Below, one piece after another: positions 35,247-45,585 of a stretch of 64,000 nucleotides of DNA. Positions within the stretch are counted from its first letter, which is position 1. The number at the start of each line of letters is the position of its first letter. Source of the stretch: Strigomonas culicis (Eukaryota > Euglenozoa > Kinetoplastea > Trypanosomatida > Trypanosomatidae); contig AUXH01000015.1 in NCBI GenBank assembly GCA_000482145.1, positions 1 to 64,000 on the forward strand. Reading direction: 5' to 3'. A program made the translations under genes and the position numbers. The notes beneath the pieces were generated by a model. It saw only the letters and a program-made list of their open reading frames with translations. It did not search any database and was not told the origin of the DNA.

Positions 35247-38200
35247 TTAGACAGCAATAGCCGTTTTTTGTACAAGTTCAGCTGCCTCCATAATGAGGCT
35301 CTCCGCCAGGGGCACATAGGCACACTTCACTACGATATGCAGACCCTTTTCCTCCCCCTCCGTCCCTTCGCGCAGCAGCACGGCCACATGGGTCAGCGGC
35401 CCGCCACTCTTCTTCCCCTGCAGGCTTCCATAGAGCGTCATGGTATCCTTGAACGTGTCAACAGGCGCCAGGCAGAGCGACTTCTGCAGCATCGACACGA
35501 AGAGCGAAATCTGGTCCTTGGTGCATGGAAAGAAGGCAGACAAAGCTGCCACATCACCCAATGGGTTCTCAAGTAGACGGACAAGCTCCTTGGAAGAAAT
35601 CGTGACCGGGCTGCGCTTGTTGAAAAAGGTATAACGCAGGGGCAGGTAAAGCGACTTCTCCGTCTCTTTCCTCTCTTTTGCAAAACGAAGAGACAGCATG
35701 AGGGCATCCGTGAAGGTGCTGGGTAGCTCAGAGAGACGAATAACGATATTCTTTCGTTCTGTACTGGCCGTCCTGACCTTTTCTGCGACTTGGATCCCCG
35801 CCTCCTCCTTGTCCGCCCCCTCCCCCTCCTTCTCCTCCAGCTCCTCTAGGTGTACCGTCCCAGCTGCAATACTCGTATTCTCGCTGTCCGCATAATGCAG
35901 CTCCACGTGGTGCATACTGCTGCTGAGAGACAAGTTCGATATTTCGATCTGGCACCGCAAGTGGAACCCGTCTCGGTGGACCTTGCACCCGTCCACGTAC
36001 AGCCACACGCGTAAAGCGTCCTCCTCCAGCAGGGCAACAGGGGGCACGGTGACGGGCTCCGCGTGCGCGGTGGCGGCGCCGTACGGCACCACCTCTGGCA
36101 GCCGCTCGTCCGCCGTCAGGGCCCGGGTGACGTCGATGTTGCGCAGCAGCTTCGTCGCCTGGTCCTCCTCGGGGTGGTGCGAGCGCCGCGTCCTCGGCGG
36201 CGCGGCGCCGCTGTAGTTGGCTGGCCGCGACAAGTCGCGGTTAATCACGTGCGCCTTGTCGTTCTTCGGCTTCCCTTTATGAAAGCGGTGCTTGTGGGAG
36301 GCGGCGGCGGCGGCGGGCTCGCCGCCCCTCGCCGGCGGCGCCGCATCGGCCTCCCGCTCCTGCATCGGCGCAGCGGCGAGGGCAGACGCGCTCCCGTCCT
36401 TCAGATAGAAGGCATCCACCTCTTCACGGCGCCGCTTGTCCGATAACAGCTGCTGCTCGATACGGTACTCCACGTCAAAGTTGTCGTTGTCCGAAGACAT
36501 TGAATCGGCGTTGTCGTCACTGTCCGAAAGAAGCATCAACGAGCTAATATTCTCGCAAAATGGAACATCCATTTCCAAGGTGTCCGGCACGTCCAGTGCC
36601 TCCTGCGCCCCTTCCGCGACAGCGAGCAGCTCCCGGCCGTACAAGTCGCACTCGAATTGCGAATCGATATGCAGACGCACCAGGTTTGCGGCCTCCTGGA
36701 CGCTCGGACACAGGCTCCGCTGAGCTAACGATAAGGCAGATAACGCGGCCTCGTGCTCGTTATCCCCCGTGGAGGGAACACCGGAGTCATTCATGAGCAG
36801 CAGCAAGTCCTCCAACGCGGTCGGGTCGGTCGGCAGGGTGCCTTCCTCCTCGCCATTGCACAGCTCCACATGACGTTCGCACGGCTTGTGTGCAAACGCC
36901 AAGATTTTTCCTACCGCCGCTATGCACACCACCTGGACGTCGGGGAAGCGAGAGAGATCCTCGGACAGAAGCAGCTCGCACGTCTCGCGCTTGTTCGAGA
37001 GCCAGTGCGGATACTCCCCGCACGCAAAGGCCGCGGCACGCAGCATCATCCACTGGTTGGACAGCTGGAGATTGCAGTTGAGTAGATGCTTGTTGCTCAG
37101 AATCTGTGAGAGGGACTCCACGCCAAACGCACGGACACCATTGACGCGGGTGAGGATGGACACAATCTCCTTCTCCAGCAAAGCGCCGTGCAGAAACTGC
37201 GACAGGGGCAGCAGGCTCAGGTCTAGCAGCAGGCCCAAGTACCACTCAAAATCTTGAATAAGACCGTAGTCATCCGTGGAGGCCATCTCCACAACGCTCA
37301 ACACGACACAGTTCGACCACTTTTCGTCCGGCGGAGAGCGAATGCTATGGTCGAGAATGCAGTTCAGCATCGACATGATGTTCTTTTCGGTCACCAAGTT
37401 CATCAAGATCTCGAGTGCCTTGCAGCGCACCGTGATATCGGCATCGTCCAGGCACCGCATGACGCTCTCCCGCTGGTCCGCTATGAGTTTGGCGCTGTGG
37501 GTCGACATCAGCGCCAACGCATGAAGTCCGAGGTACTTGAGGTTCTGGTCGCTGTCCTCAATGAAGATCTTCAGCTTTTGCGCCACCAACTTCGTTAAGG
37601 ACGGAACCTTGTATAGCCCGTTCGCCACCGCGAGCAGACACTCGTATTGCACCGACTTGGCGCCCGTCGTCTCAATGAGGTTCGTCAGGGGCTCCACGAG
37701 CTTCTTGCCGAGCCGTGGCTCGAACGGAGCAAAGTAGCCGAACACCTTGACGACCTTGATCAGCGTCCAGTTGCTGTGCACGTTCGACAGGAGCGAGTAG
37801 AAGGGCACGGCGAGGCCCAAGAAGTTGGATGGATTGCGTCGAGCGAGCTCGCACAAGACACTCACGACAGCGCCGCGGACGGAGGCATCGCCGTCGCTGT
37901 GCTCACTGCTGTCCTCCAGCTTCTGCTTCAGCTTGGGGTACACCGGCCGCAGCGACTCGGGGTACTGCAGGAATATCTTGTAGAGGGCCAGGACCGCCTT
38001 CTTGCGCACGTACGCCCGCGGGTGGCTGAGGAGATTGACAACGTCGCCGACGAGATCGCGCGCAAGGTCGGTGGTGCAGATCGACGCGATACAGTAAAGC
38101 GCCAGGCCGCACTCGTACTGATTGCTGCTCGTCAGATCCCGCTTGAGCAGCGCCGTCATGAGAGGAATCACGTCGGTGTTCTCATCAAACGTGGTGCACG

Positions 38201-38489
38201 CGGCCATGTAGGCGGTGCGCTTGTTACCAAAGTAACTATCCGCCATCACCTCGATCGTATTAAAATTTGCATATGCTGAAGGATAGCCGAGCATGTGGAA
38301 GTAGGCAGCCTTTTGGATCGCCGTGACTTTGACGCTCTGAACGGAAGAGCTGATCTCCCGTTTCGTGTCCGCAATGAACTGGTCAATCATTTCATTCTCT
38401 TTTCCATTGCTGCTCCTAAGCTTTCGGATAACCTCCGCAAGCGAGTTTTGGAAAAACAGCTGTGATGCGGAGCTTGTCACACTTTCCAT
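35247..38489 (-). CDS. AP3D1: AP-3 complex subunit delta
   Basis: A 1080-residue adaptin. The N-terminal trunk is the delta-type adaptin solenoid: LAEVIRKLRSS, then VKVTAIQKAAYFHMLGY, SYFGNKRTAYMAACTTFDEN, PRAYVRKKAVLALYKIFLQY, SLRPVYPKLKQKLED and FAPFEPRLGKKLVEPLTNLI. These follow AP-3 delta of animals and yeast closely. A disordered Ala/Gly/Lys-rich hinge lies around 690-800, and an ear-like C-terminal region follows. AP-3 sorts cargo from endosomes or trans-Golgi to lysosome-related organelles, including acidocalcisomes in trypanosomatids. The start is the ATG at 38487-38489. I see no truncation. Confidence 0.93.
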   Translation of the reverse strand: MESVTSSASQLFFQNSLAEVIRKLRSSNGKENEMIDQFIADTKREISSSVQSVKVTAIQKAAYFHMLGYPSAYANFNTIEVMADSYFGNKRTAYMAACTTFDENTDVIPLMTALLKRDLTSSNQYECGLALYCIASICTTDLARDLVGDVVNLLSHPRAYVRKKAVLALYKIFLQYPESLRPVYPKLKQKLEDSSEHSDGDASVRGAVVSVLCELARRNPSNFLGLAVPFYSLLSNVHSNWTLIKVVKVFGYFAPFEPRLGKKLVEPLTNLIETTGAKSVQYECLLAVANGLYKVPSLTKLVAQKLKIFIEDSDQNLKYLGLHALALMSTHSAKLIADQRESVMRCLDDADITVRCKALEILMNLVTEKNIMSMLNCILDHSIRSPPDEKWSNCVVLSVVEMASTDDYGLIQDFEWYLGLLLDLSLLPLSQFLHGALLEKEIVSILTRVNGVRAFGVESLSQILSNKHLLNCNLQLSNQWMMLRAAAFACGEYPHWLSNKRETCELLLSEDLSRFPDVQVVCIAAVGKILAFAHKPCERHVELCNGEEEGTLPTDPTALEDLLLLMNDSGVPSTGDNEHEAALSALSLAQRSLCPSVQEAANLVRLHIDSQFECDLYGRELLAVAEGAQEALDVPDTLEMDVPFCENISSLMLLSDSDDNADSMSSDNDNFDVEYRIEQQLLSDKRRREEVDAFYLKDGSASALAAAPMQEREADAAPPARGGEPAAAAASHKHRFHKGKPKNDKAHVINRDLSRPANYSGAAPPRTRRSHHPEEDQATKLLRNIDVTRALTADERLPEVVPYGAATAHAEPVTVPPVALLEEDALRVWLYVDGCKVHRDGFHLRCQIEISNLSLSSSMHHVELHYADSENTSIAAGTVHLEELEEKEGEGADKEEAGIQVAEKVRTASTERKNIVIRLSELPSTFTDALMLSLRFAKERKETEKSLYLPLRYTFFNKRSPVTISSKELVRLLENPLGDVAALSAFFPCTKDQISLFVSMLQKSLCLAPVDTFKDTMTLYGSLQGKKSGGPLTHVAVLLREGTEGEEKGLHIVVKCAYVPLAESLIMEAAELVQKTAIAV

Positions 38490-38827
38490 TTTGAACGCTC
38501 CGATACTATGTCGGCAAGAGTAACAATAACAAAAGAGTTTTCTTTTCCTTCGAAAACAAGAAAGAGAGAGTGTATATAAGCACTACTTACTGTAAACAGA
38601 TGCTGTAGTGGACAAGGAAATGTAAGAGAGGGGGCAAACTCAAGAGTGTTTACAAGAATCAGATACAGGGCAGTTGTATTATTGGGCAATGTGCGTGTAT
38701 GTGGAAGAAAGAGGGAAGGAAAGAAGAGACCTTTGAGTCTCAAAAAAGGGGCATGTAAAACTCTAGCTCAAACAAACCATAACAATAATAAAACAAATTC
38801 ACAACCCACAAAACGTACCAATCGAGA
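38490..38827. other. Intergenic spacer
   Basis: The AP-3 delta leader, with a possible acceptor AG around 38508, and the helicase 3' UTR. I see nothing further. Confidence 0.4.
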
Positions 38828-41320
38828 CTAAAGTGTCCCGATAACAGAGGTTTTCTTCTTTATGCGATTCATCGTATCATCCCTCTTCTCATTCAGTTTT
38901 CTCCTCGCGCTCTGAACGGCGTCTGTGGTCTTTCCGATAATGCGCAAGTACAACGGTTTCTCACCCTCCTTCAACTTGTGGGAGTGCTTATACCGCTTAT
39001 CATAAAAGATGCCCTTCTTCACAATAGTAGTGTTCGTGTCCTCCTCCACCGAGCGCAGGAAGGCCGGATGCTGCACCTTGCTTCGTACAACATCCGGGAA
39101 GTCATTAATCGGATAGTCCACTTCGAACCGAATCTCAGAGGCGCCCGTTTCGGCCGACGATACATCCGTCGTTTTCTGCGCGTAGGCAAGCGCCTTGGCG
39201 ATGCGGTCCTCCGACTGTGCGGACAGCGTCACGGCCCCTCCCTTGTAGATGGACAGCGCATTGCTCGGCACCGCGTCCGCCCGTGCCTCCTTCCCCGACA
39301 CAGCCACGATGGGTGGCTCGCTGCTGTCGCTCTCCGCGTCCGAGTCCGCCTCGGAAGAGGAGGAGGTCGAGAGGTAGTCCTCCAGACCCGCCGCCTTCGC
39401 GGCCTGCTTCGCCTGGTCCTTGTGGTCCCGGTCGCCAAGCCGCATCTTCTTTCCCTTGAGGTAGCCGCGGTAAAAGCTCGCGTTGTAGTGTGCGCGCCCT
39501 TCCTTCCGCAGCGCACGCACCTTCGCTGCCAGCTCGTAGAGCTCCTCCGGGACCATCTGACCCGCGCGCTCCAGCCCTTCGGCGAGCTCCGGTGCGATGT
39601 CATCGTCCTTCTTGCGTGTGAAGAAGCTGATCGCGCGCCCACTCCGCCCAGCCCGCCCCGTGCGGCCAATGCGATGCACGTAGGCCTCGTAGTGGTTTGG
39701 CAGCACGTAGTTGATGACGAGCTCCAGGTAGGGAATGTCGAGGCCCCGCTCGGCGATCGCGGTGGCCACAAGGATAAACTGCTGTCCTGGTGCAAAGTGC
39801 TCCAGCGCAAACTCGCGGTCGATGGGGTCCATCCCACTGTAGAGTGTGGCCACGCGATTCTGATAGCCCAAGACACTCAGCTTCGCCATGACCTCATCCA
39901 CCTCCTCTTTCCGCTGCACAAACACCAATATGAGACGGTTGCCGTCCTCGCCCTCATCGCCGAGGATCTGCAGCAGCTTCTCAAATCGCCTGTCCTCCTT
40001 TTTATTTTCGTCCGCAATTTCGTACACCTCCTCGTCGAAGAAGTAAAAGGATTGCTCCACGTTCGAGGCCGGCGTCGGCCGCCCGCCGACCGCAATCTCG
40101 ATGGGGTCCTGCAGGTGGTGGTGGACAATCTGCTTCAGCTCCTTCGGCATGGTCGCGCTGATCATGGCCAGCTGGCGGTCCGGCCGGCAGTTCTTGAGGA
40201 ACGCCTCGACGTGCTCGATGAAGCCGCTGTCGAACAGACGGTCCGCCTCGTCCACCACAACGAATGACGTCCGCGCGAGCGCGACGGTGTTGCCGCCGTT
40301 CACGGTCAAGAGGTCCAGCAGCCGGCCGGGCGTCGCCACCATCGCCTCGCACCCGCCCTTGATCGCTACAATGTTATCCGCGAGCGAGGTGGACCCGTAC
40401 GAGGCGACGCAGCGCAGGCCGCACGCGCCGCACAGCTCGCTCAGCAGGGTGTACACCTGAACCGCCAACTCTTGCGTCGGCACGAGTATAAGGCCGATGG
40501 GGCCCTCGCCGGGCAGACACCGGGGCTGGGCAACGCAATGGCGCACAAGCGGTAGCGCGTAGCTAAGCGTCTTGCCCGATCCCGTCTTGGCTGTGACAAG
40601 CAGATCTCTTCCACTCATCAGCGCCGGGGCTCCTACGGACTGCACGGCAAAGGGGGCCTTGAAGTCTTTTTGCTCCAGAACATCAAGCACCTTTGCGGGC
40701 AGACCCGTGCTATTCCAACTGCGAAGCGGTCTCGGGGGATTATTGCCCCTTACCTTGGCGCCATCGAGCTCCTTCATGAGCTCCTTCACTTCCTCAGGTG
40801 TCAGCTGCTTCACATCCTGCGAAACAATATAGAAGTTCTTACGGATGGGGAGATATTCCATTGTGGAATGGTCTACATAGCGCAGCTGCCGCAGTTTCTT
40901 CGTATCCTCGGCGGGAGGCTTCGGTATTTTGGCCGCAAGTGCACGACTCTTCACTTCCGCAGACTCATCCTCCATATTCACCACCGTCAGAGCGGATGAC
41001 ATAGCAACTGGTTTTAACAGCTCCACCTTCAGTTGCTTCACCGCGGCCGCAGCTCCGCCCTCCCCGCCCTTCAGCGCGCTGCTCAAAAGAGAAGGAAGAC
41101 TTCCCAAAGCCGACGTCTCCTTTTCCTTCAGCTTCTGCTCGCGCGTCGCCTGTGCAGTAACTTTGGCAAATTCTAGCAAGTCATCCAGTGCGTGCTCGTC
41201 GTCCGTATCACTGTGTGACTTTGCCACGCTGGACGCTCGACTGGACAAGGGTGAAGGAGGTGTAACATCATCTCTGCTGCTTGTGCTAGAGGCGCTCGCT
41301 TCTCTATATCGTTTTGACAT
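38828..41320 (-). CDS. DEAD-box RNA helicase, Prp5/DDX46 type
   Basis: An 830-residue helicase. Ahead of the core lies the Prp5/DDX46 signature YVDHSTMEYLPIRKNFYI (about 148-165) and RPLRSWNSTGL. The core has a Q-like motif around PFAVQS, Walker A AKTGSGKT (244-251), PTQELA, TPGR (330-333), DEAD (357-360), SAT (388-390) and HRIGRTGRAGR in the second lobe. After the core, a Ser/Glu-rich linker leads to a C-terminal domain starting EVDYPINDFPDVVRSKV, as in DDX46. Prp5 remodels U2 snRNP at the branch point; in trypanosomatids that step serves trans-splicing of nearly every mRNA. The Q-motif region reads F-A-V-Q where F-x-x-x-x-P-T-x-I-Q is usual, so Pro-Thr is replaced. The start is the ATG at 41318-41320. 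Confidence 0.88.
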   Translation of the reverse strand: MSKRYREASASSTSSRDDVTPPSPLSSRASSVAKSHSDTDDEHALDDLLEFAKVTAQATREQKLKEKETSALGSLPSLLSSALKGGEGGAAAAVKQLKVELLKPVAMSSALTVVNMEDESAEVKSRALAAKIPKPPAEDTKKLRQLRYVDHSTMEYLPIRKNFYIVSQDVKQLTPEEVKELMKELDGAKVRGNNPPRPLRSWNSTGLPAKVLDVLEQKDFKAPFAVQSVGAPALMSGRDLLVTAKTGSGKTLSYALPLVRHCVAQPRCLPGEGPIGLILVPTQELAVQVYTLLSELCGACGLRCVASYGSTSLADNIVAIKGGCEAMVATPGRLLDLLTVNGGNTVALARTSFVVVDEADRLFDSGFIEHVEAFLKNCRPDRQLAMISATMPKELKQIVHHHLQDPIEIAVGGRPTPASNVEQSFYFFDEEVYEIADENKKEDRRFEKLLQILGDEGEDGNRLILVFVQRKEEVDEVMAKLSVLGYQNRVATLYSGMDPIDREFALEHFAPGQQFILVATAIAERGLDIPYLELVINYVLPNHYEAYVHRIGRTGRAGRSGRAISFFTRKKDDDIAPELAEGLERAGQMVPEELYELAAKVRALRKEGRAHYNASFYRGYLKGKKMRLGDRDHKDQAKQAAKAAGLEDYLSTSSSSEADSDAESDSSEPPIVAVSGKEARADAVPSNALSIYKGGAVTLSAQSEDRIAKALAYAQKTTDVSSAETGASEIRFEVDYPINDFPDVVRSKVQHPAFLRSVEEDTNTTIVKKGIFYDKRYKHSHKLKEGEKPLYLRIIGKTTDAVQSARRKLNEKRDDTMNRIKKKTSVIGTL

Positions 41321-41722
41321 GATTAATAGTTACTGGATTCTCTGTTTTCTTCCCTTTTTTTTTATTATTATGTGCAAAAGAGGAGGTAATCAGTGACAAA
41401 TACTACCGTACAAGGGAAGAAGTATACGGAACAGAAAGAAAGTAAAAAATGAACCTTGAAACAGTGGAGACTCCATACAGATTACCAGGTAGACGAGACA
41501 TAACAAGCCTACACCTATACGTCACATTGACAGTAGAAAAAAGTGCACACGTATTAACGAAAATACTACATTGTAGACAAAAAAAAAAACAATTAACGGG
41601 ATAAACAAGGATAACAATAATGACGATGCGTAACAGGCATATAGAAGAAAAAAGGGGGAAAAGAGAGAAAAGGAAGGGGGACCGAAGAATGCGTCTTTCG
41701 GGACAAAAAAAAATGTAGTAAT
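41321..41722. other. Intergenic spacer
   Basis: The helicase leader (an A-run interrupts a weak pyrimidine tract) and the protein kinase 3' UTR. I see no gene. Confidence 0.4.
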
Positions 41723-43345
41723 CTAAAAGAATTGCTGTGAAAGTGAAAAGTGGAGACCTTCACTCTGAATGTAGGCCTGTGAGAGCGCCGTTAAAAGCGA
41801 CTCCGCATTTAATGCTGTCTTGGGAGACAGAAAGGAGTTGCTGTCTTCACATGCTGTGAGAAGAGCTGGTGCGCTCGTTTGCTCCTCCTCTATACATTGC
41901 TTAAAACGTCTTAGTGATGGCAGGCATGCACGGATGGTTTCCTTGCTGATTTGGGTGGAATGGTGAAGGGCTGAAAGTAGCTCCTCCAAGCAGCAGTCGA
42001 CGTCCGTCAAAACAACCCGCCATTGATATCCAGCCTGAGCGGCATCACAAGCACGTTGCGCCATCGGGGCCAGCTCCGGCGCGGCCGCCACGCCGCCGAG
42101 ACGCCCCAGCAGTAGCGTGGCAGAAGGCCGCTGCGAGGGCTCCGGGGCCATCATGCTGTCGATGATCTGAAGGATCGCATCCGGGACGGAGGACCACCGC
42201 GTGCGAAGGTGTTCCTGCATCTGCTCGTACTGCTCCATGTGCTGCTTCCACTGGCTCGCGGCGCTGCCGCCCTCATCCATGAGCGTGTAGCGGGTGTAGC
42301 CCTCCTCGGACAGCGTACCCCTCTGCGCCACACTTGCGTCAACGCTCGCTGCGGCGAACATACCGTAGCGTAGTTGCATCAGCGTCGGGAAGCTGCACTT
42401 GGACAATAAGAGAATAGAGACGGCTTCACTACTGAACAGTGAGCTCGCCCCCGTTGTGTCCGAAAAAATAGTGAGCATGCCTTGTTCGCATGCATCGACA
42501 CCCAACGCAAAATAAACGTAAAACACAGCTCCCAAGCTCCACACGTCCGCGGGTCGCCCGTACAGACAGTCTGTTTGGCACCCCCACACCTTTAAAATCT
42601 CTGGTGCACAGAAACCTGGGGTTCCCAGTATTTTCCGCAGAGACCCCAATCCAGTGTCACCCTTGCAGCCTGTTGCCTCCCCAAAATCGGTCAGCACCAC
42701 CTCCGACCGGTGCAGAAGACAATAGCGAAGGGAAGAAGAGAGTGGGACACTGGGGTCATCGGCGACCGGCACATGCGGCATTCGCACAAGAAAATTCGCT
42801 GGTTTAATGTCGCGATGAAGCAACTGACACTTTTCGTGCAAGTCAAAGACGACGGCCGTGCATTGTTGCAAACAACGCAAAATCAATTCGAGATCCATCA
42901 GATCATCATACTGCTTCCACCAACTGGCCAATGTACCGCCGTTCACGTACTCTAGCACGGCAACTGTGTCGCAGAAATCTTCGTGGGCCAGTGACTTTGT
43001 ATCCCCGGCGAAGCACACGTCGCGTAAAGACATGGCCCCGTAGTAGAGAACAGCAGAGGAGCACCGTGGCGTGATTCGCGATATAGCTGAGAGAGTCTCC
43101 AATTCGGCTCTCAACTTATCCTCCGACTCAGCAGGGTCATTTTTACTCCTGTAGAAGAGTTTAGCAGCGCAAACGTGAGCCGGGTACTGCACGCTGCGAC
43201 ACTTGAAGACGGCGCCGTAGGTGCCTGCACCCAGCTTACACTCGAGACAGATAACAGCTTTTTCATCTGCCTCGTACGACGAGTCTGCAGGTGGGAACTC
43301 ACTCGCCCATCGGTGGGGAGGAACGGAAAGTAAGGTAGACTTCAT
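41723..43345 (-). CDS. Serine/threonine protein kinase with long inserts
   Basis: A 540-residue protein starting MKSTLLSVPPHRWASEF at the ATG at 43343-43345. Kinase motifs, in order, are the glycine loop LGAGTYGAVFKC (about 37-48), the ATP lysine in CAAKLFYR, HRDIKPANFL (catalytic loop), TDFGEATG (metal-binding) and APEI, then DVWSLGAVFY. All catalytic residues are present. About 25-30 residues separate the catalytic loop from DFG, which is longer than usual, and the lower lobe has a large insert before the final kinase helix. The last 110 residues are helical and unlike any domain I know. It does not fit a standard family closely; a NEK- or STE-like origin is possible. An acceptor at 43390-43391 supports the start. 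Confidence 0.85.
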   Translation of the reverse strand: MKSTLLSVPPHRWASEFPPADSSYEADEKAVICLECKLGAGTYGAVFKCRSVQYPAHVCAAKLFYRSKNDPAESEDKLRAELETLSAISRITPRCSSAVLYYGAMSLRDVCFAGDTKSLAHEDFCDTVAVLEYVNGGTLASWWKQYDDLMDLELILRCLQQCTAVVFDLHEKCQLLHRDIKPANFLVRMPHVPVADDPSVPLSSSLRYCLLHRSEVVLTDFGEATGCKGDTGLGSLRKILGTPGFCAPEILKVWGCQTDCLYGRPADVWSLGAVFYVYFALGVDACEQGMLTIFSDTTGASSLFSSEAVSILLLSKCSFPTLMQLRYGMFAAASVDASVAQRGTLSEEGYTRYTLMDEGGSAASQWKQHMEQYEQMQEHLRTRWSSVPDAILQIIDSMMAPEPSQRPSATLLLGRLGGVAAAPELAPMAQRACDAAQAGYQWRVVLTDVDCCLEELLSALHHSTQISKETIRACLPSLRRFKQCIEEEQTSAPALLTACEDSNSFLSPKTALNAESLLTALSQAYIQSEGLHFSLSQQFF

Positions 43346-43803
43346 GCTTTTTACAGGGGGTTCAAATGATACAGTGGGAATAAGTGTATCTACGGGAAGG
43401 AAGAGGAGCAAAACAGAGGAAGAAAGTGGAGAGAACAATGGAAAGTCGTTCTGTAGATGCGGCTACTGCAGCCAAGTAGAAAAGCGCATGTGTTTCTTTT
43501 TGACTTGCTTCTTATTACAAAGGAAGAACAAAACGTATAGTATACTCATGATACTAAAATAACACCCAAACTTCAGTTCCATTTCGTTAGTTATAGACAA
43601 GCAACGCAAATAGATGAAACAAGCACGAAACTGGAGCGAAGAATAGTGATCACGGCGCATTCCTCAGTAGAAAGCCAAATACAAATGCAGAGAGATACTC
43701 TTTTCATAAAAGGAATAATAAGCACATTGCCCACACGTTTCCTTTAGTTCCCATAGTACGTCCTGGTATGGAGAAGGAAAGGGGGTGAGCGCTTGTACAC
43801 TCC
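43346..43803. other. Intergenic spacer
   Basis: The kinase leader (acceptor 43390-43391) and the TRIP4 3' UTR. I see no other gene. Confidence 0.5.
43390..43434 (-). promoter_or_regulatory. Predicted spliced-leader acceptor and tract of the protein kinase gene
   Basis: The minus strand reads a CT-rich tract ending CCTTCCCGTAG (AG at 43390-43391). It excludes the frame upstream of the ATG at 43345 from translation. Confidence 0.7.
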
Positions 43804-45585
43804 TCAGACGATTTCCTGCAACTGCTTCTTGGCTGCAATGTGAACCTTGTGATCCAGCTTAAATAGTTTATGATTGCCATTCATGGGAAGGGGGAAAGGC
43901 AGCTGCTTCGGCTCTACGCAGATGAATGAGAACGGACATCCTTCCTGTCGCTCTGCAGGGGTAAAGGCAGCCTCGTAGGACTCGCGATCAAGGCACTCCG
44001 TCAGGTACACGTAGCCCAGAAGGACACGGCATGGGTAGTGCTTTGGAAACGTCTGATCGGGGGACATGAATTGAGAATAGTGGCTCTCCGTTTCCTTAAT
44101 GTCCACTGGTTGCGCCGAAGCCGCATGAATCCACAGTTTGCCGCGATAATCGGTATCCCACACTCGCCCTTCATGCGTCTTGATGCCGGCCACGAGCATG
44201 CTTGCCCACGGCTGGTGCATGGAGAGGCACACACCCTCGTCCTTCGCCCTCATCACACGGGTCGGCGGAAAGCGGACGGCCAAGTTGGCCTTTGGTGCCA
44301 CGGTCAGGGGAGACGCCTTATCGTCCCCCAACACGTCGTCGTCCTCGCTATTGTCGTGAACAAAGTCCGCATTAAATAAAAGCTCCTTGGCAGCTTCACC
44401 TCGCAGCTCCTCCACGAACAGGGAAACATCATCCTCAAAGTAGTTTTGCTGGACGCGCTTCGAGACCTCCTTCACGGCCTGCACCGGCCTCCCCAGAGCA
44501 GGAGCCTGCGTGTCTCCGCCCGCGGCAAAGGATGGCGCTGTCTGCTGCTTCTTGTCAACCTCGGGGGACCCATCTGGGTTGTACCAAATAGACTGCAGCA
44601 GTGTTGGGAGCGGCGCCACGCCTCTCTGCTCCGCTGCATCCTCACCAGAGTCGCCCTCTCCCTCTGACGACGATTCGTTCGCAACGGCCGCCTGCTGCTT
44701 GGCCTCATCCGTCACCACGCCGGCGTCCCGCTCTCTTGCGCCAAGCGCCAGATTGCTGTTGACAAACTGCAGATGCATCTCATGCGCGCCGCGGTGCTTC
44801 GCTTCGATACGCTTCCGGCGCTCGTCTTTAGCGGCGTTCTTCTCCGCCTCGCGCCGCTCCTCGGCGCTGATCCACGCGTTCTGCGGCGCGAAGAGGGAGG
44901 CGCTCTGGTCGTCAATGACGGTTGTGCGCTTGGCGCGGTTTTCCGCGTATTCAAGCAAGCGGTCGCGCCGCTCGATGGCGGCCTCGTAGCTCTCCTTGTT
45001 TTGGCTCTGCGCAGCCTCACTGATCTTTCCCTCCTGAACAGCAATTTCATATGCGATGCAGCGCTCCGGCTCAAACCCACAAAAGTAGCACTTGTCGTCC
45101 GACTCCTGCTCACATATAATTCGTCCACAATTGCCGCAGTTCCCCTTCAAGTTATGAATTGTGGCGAAGCAGCCGCACTCGAAGAGCCCTGCCTTCAGCG
45201 CGGCCGTGGCGGTATCCTTCTTCTTCTGAAATTCATTCAGACTCATATCTCGCTTCTTTCCCTTCGTGGTCTTGAGGTGACCCGCCTTCTTCACGGGCGC
45301 CTTCGCAACCACCGTTTCGCCCTCGAACGGTGGCCCAACGTCGACCCGCCGTTTGATGACCTCCGCAGCAAACTCTTCGTCGAGCATGAGGGAAGTGCTC
45401 CACTCAAAGATCTCCTTACGCGTTTTACAGTTCACCAGTACACCGGTCATTCCTTTTATTTCCTGCTCCTCCAATCCCAGGTTGTTGGAGTCCTTAATCG
45501 TTTTGTAAATGTATTGCTCTGGCGACTCCGTCGAAGACTCATGCTGTCCAGGTGTGGGGACCCTGGCCCATTTTTTAGGTGGCAT
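43804..45585 (-). CDS. TRIP4: TRIP4/ASC-1-like protein (C2HC5 zinc finger plus ASCH domain)
   Basis: A 593-residue protein. Residues about 137-176 hold the C2HC5 finger: CGCFATIHNLKGNCGNCGR followed by CEQESDDKCYFCG, a spacing specific to TRIP4/ASC-1. The C-terminal ASCH domain (about 451-575) shows LSMHQPWASMLVAGIKTHEG, then RGKLWIHAAS, and a later LLGYVYLTECLDRESY. The middle is a charged helix and an acidic linker. In animals TRIP4 belongs to the ASC-1 complex with an ASCC3-type helicase, which acts in transcription co-activation, alkylation repair and splitting of collided ribosomes. With little promoter control in trypanosomatids, the ribosome role is the likelier one here (inference). 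The start is the ATG at 45583-45585. Confidence 0.9.
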   Translation of the reverse strand: MPPKKWARVPTPGQHESSTESPEQYIYKTIKDSNNLGLEEQEIKGMTGVLVNCKTRKEIFEWSTSLMLDEEFAAEVIKRRVDVGPPFEGETVVAKAPVKKAGHLKTTKGKKRDMSLNEFQKKKDTATAALKAGLFECGCFATIHNLKGNCGNCGRIICEQESDDKCYFCGFEPERCIAYEIAVQEGKISEAAQSQNKESYEAAIERRDRLLEYAENRAKRTTVIDDQSASLFAPQNAWISAEERREAEKNAAKDERRKRIEAKHRGAHEMHLQFVNSNLALGARERDAGVVTDEAKQQAAVANESSSEGEGDSGEDAAEQRGVAPLPTLLQSIWYNPDGSPEVDKKQQTAPSFAAGGDTQAPALGRPVQAVKEVSKRVQQNYFEDDVSLFVEELRGEAAKELLFNADFVHDNSEDDDVLGDDKASPLTVAPKANLAVRFPPTRVMRAKDEGVCLSMHQPWASMLVAGIKTHEGRVWDTDYRGKLWIHAASAQPVDIKETESHYSQFMSPDQTFPKHYPCRVLLGYVYLTECLDRESYEAAFTPAERQEGCPFSFICVEPKQLPFPLPMNGNHKLFKLDHKVHIAAKKQLQEIV

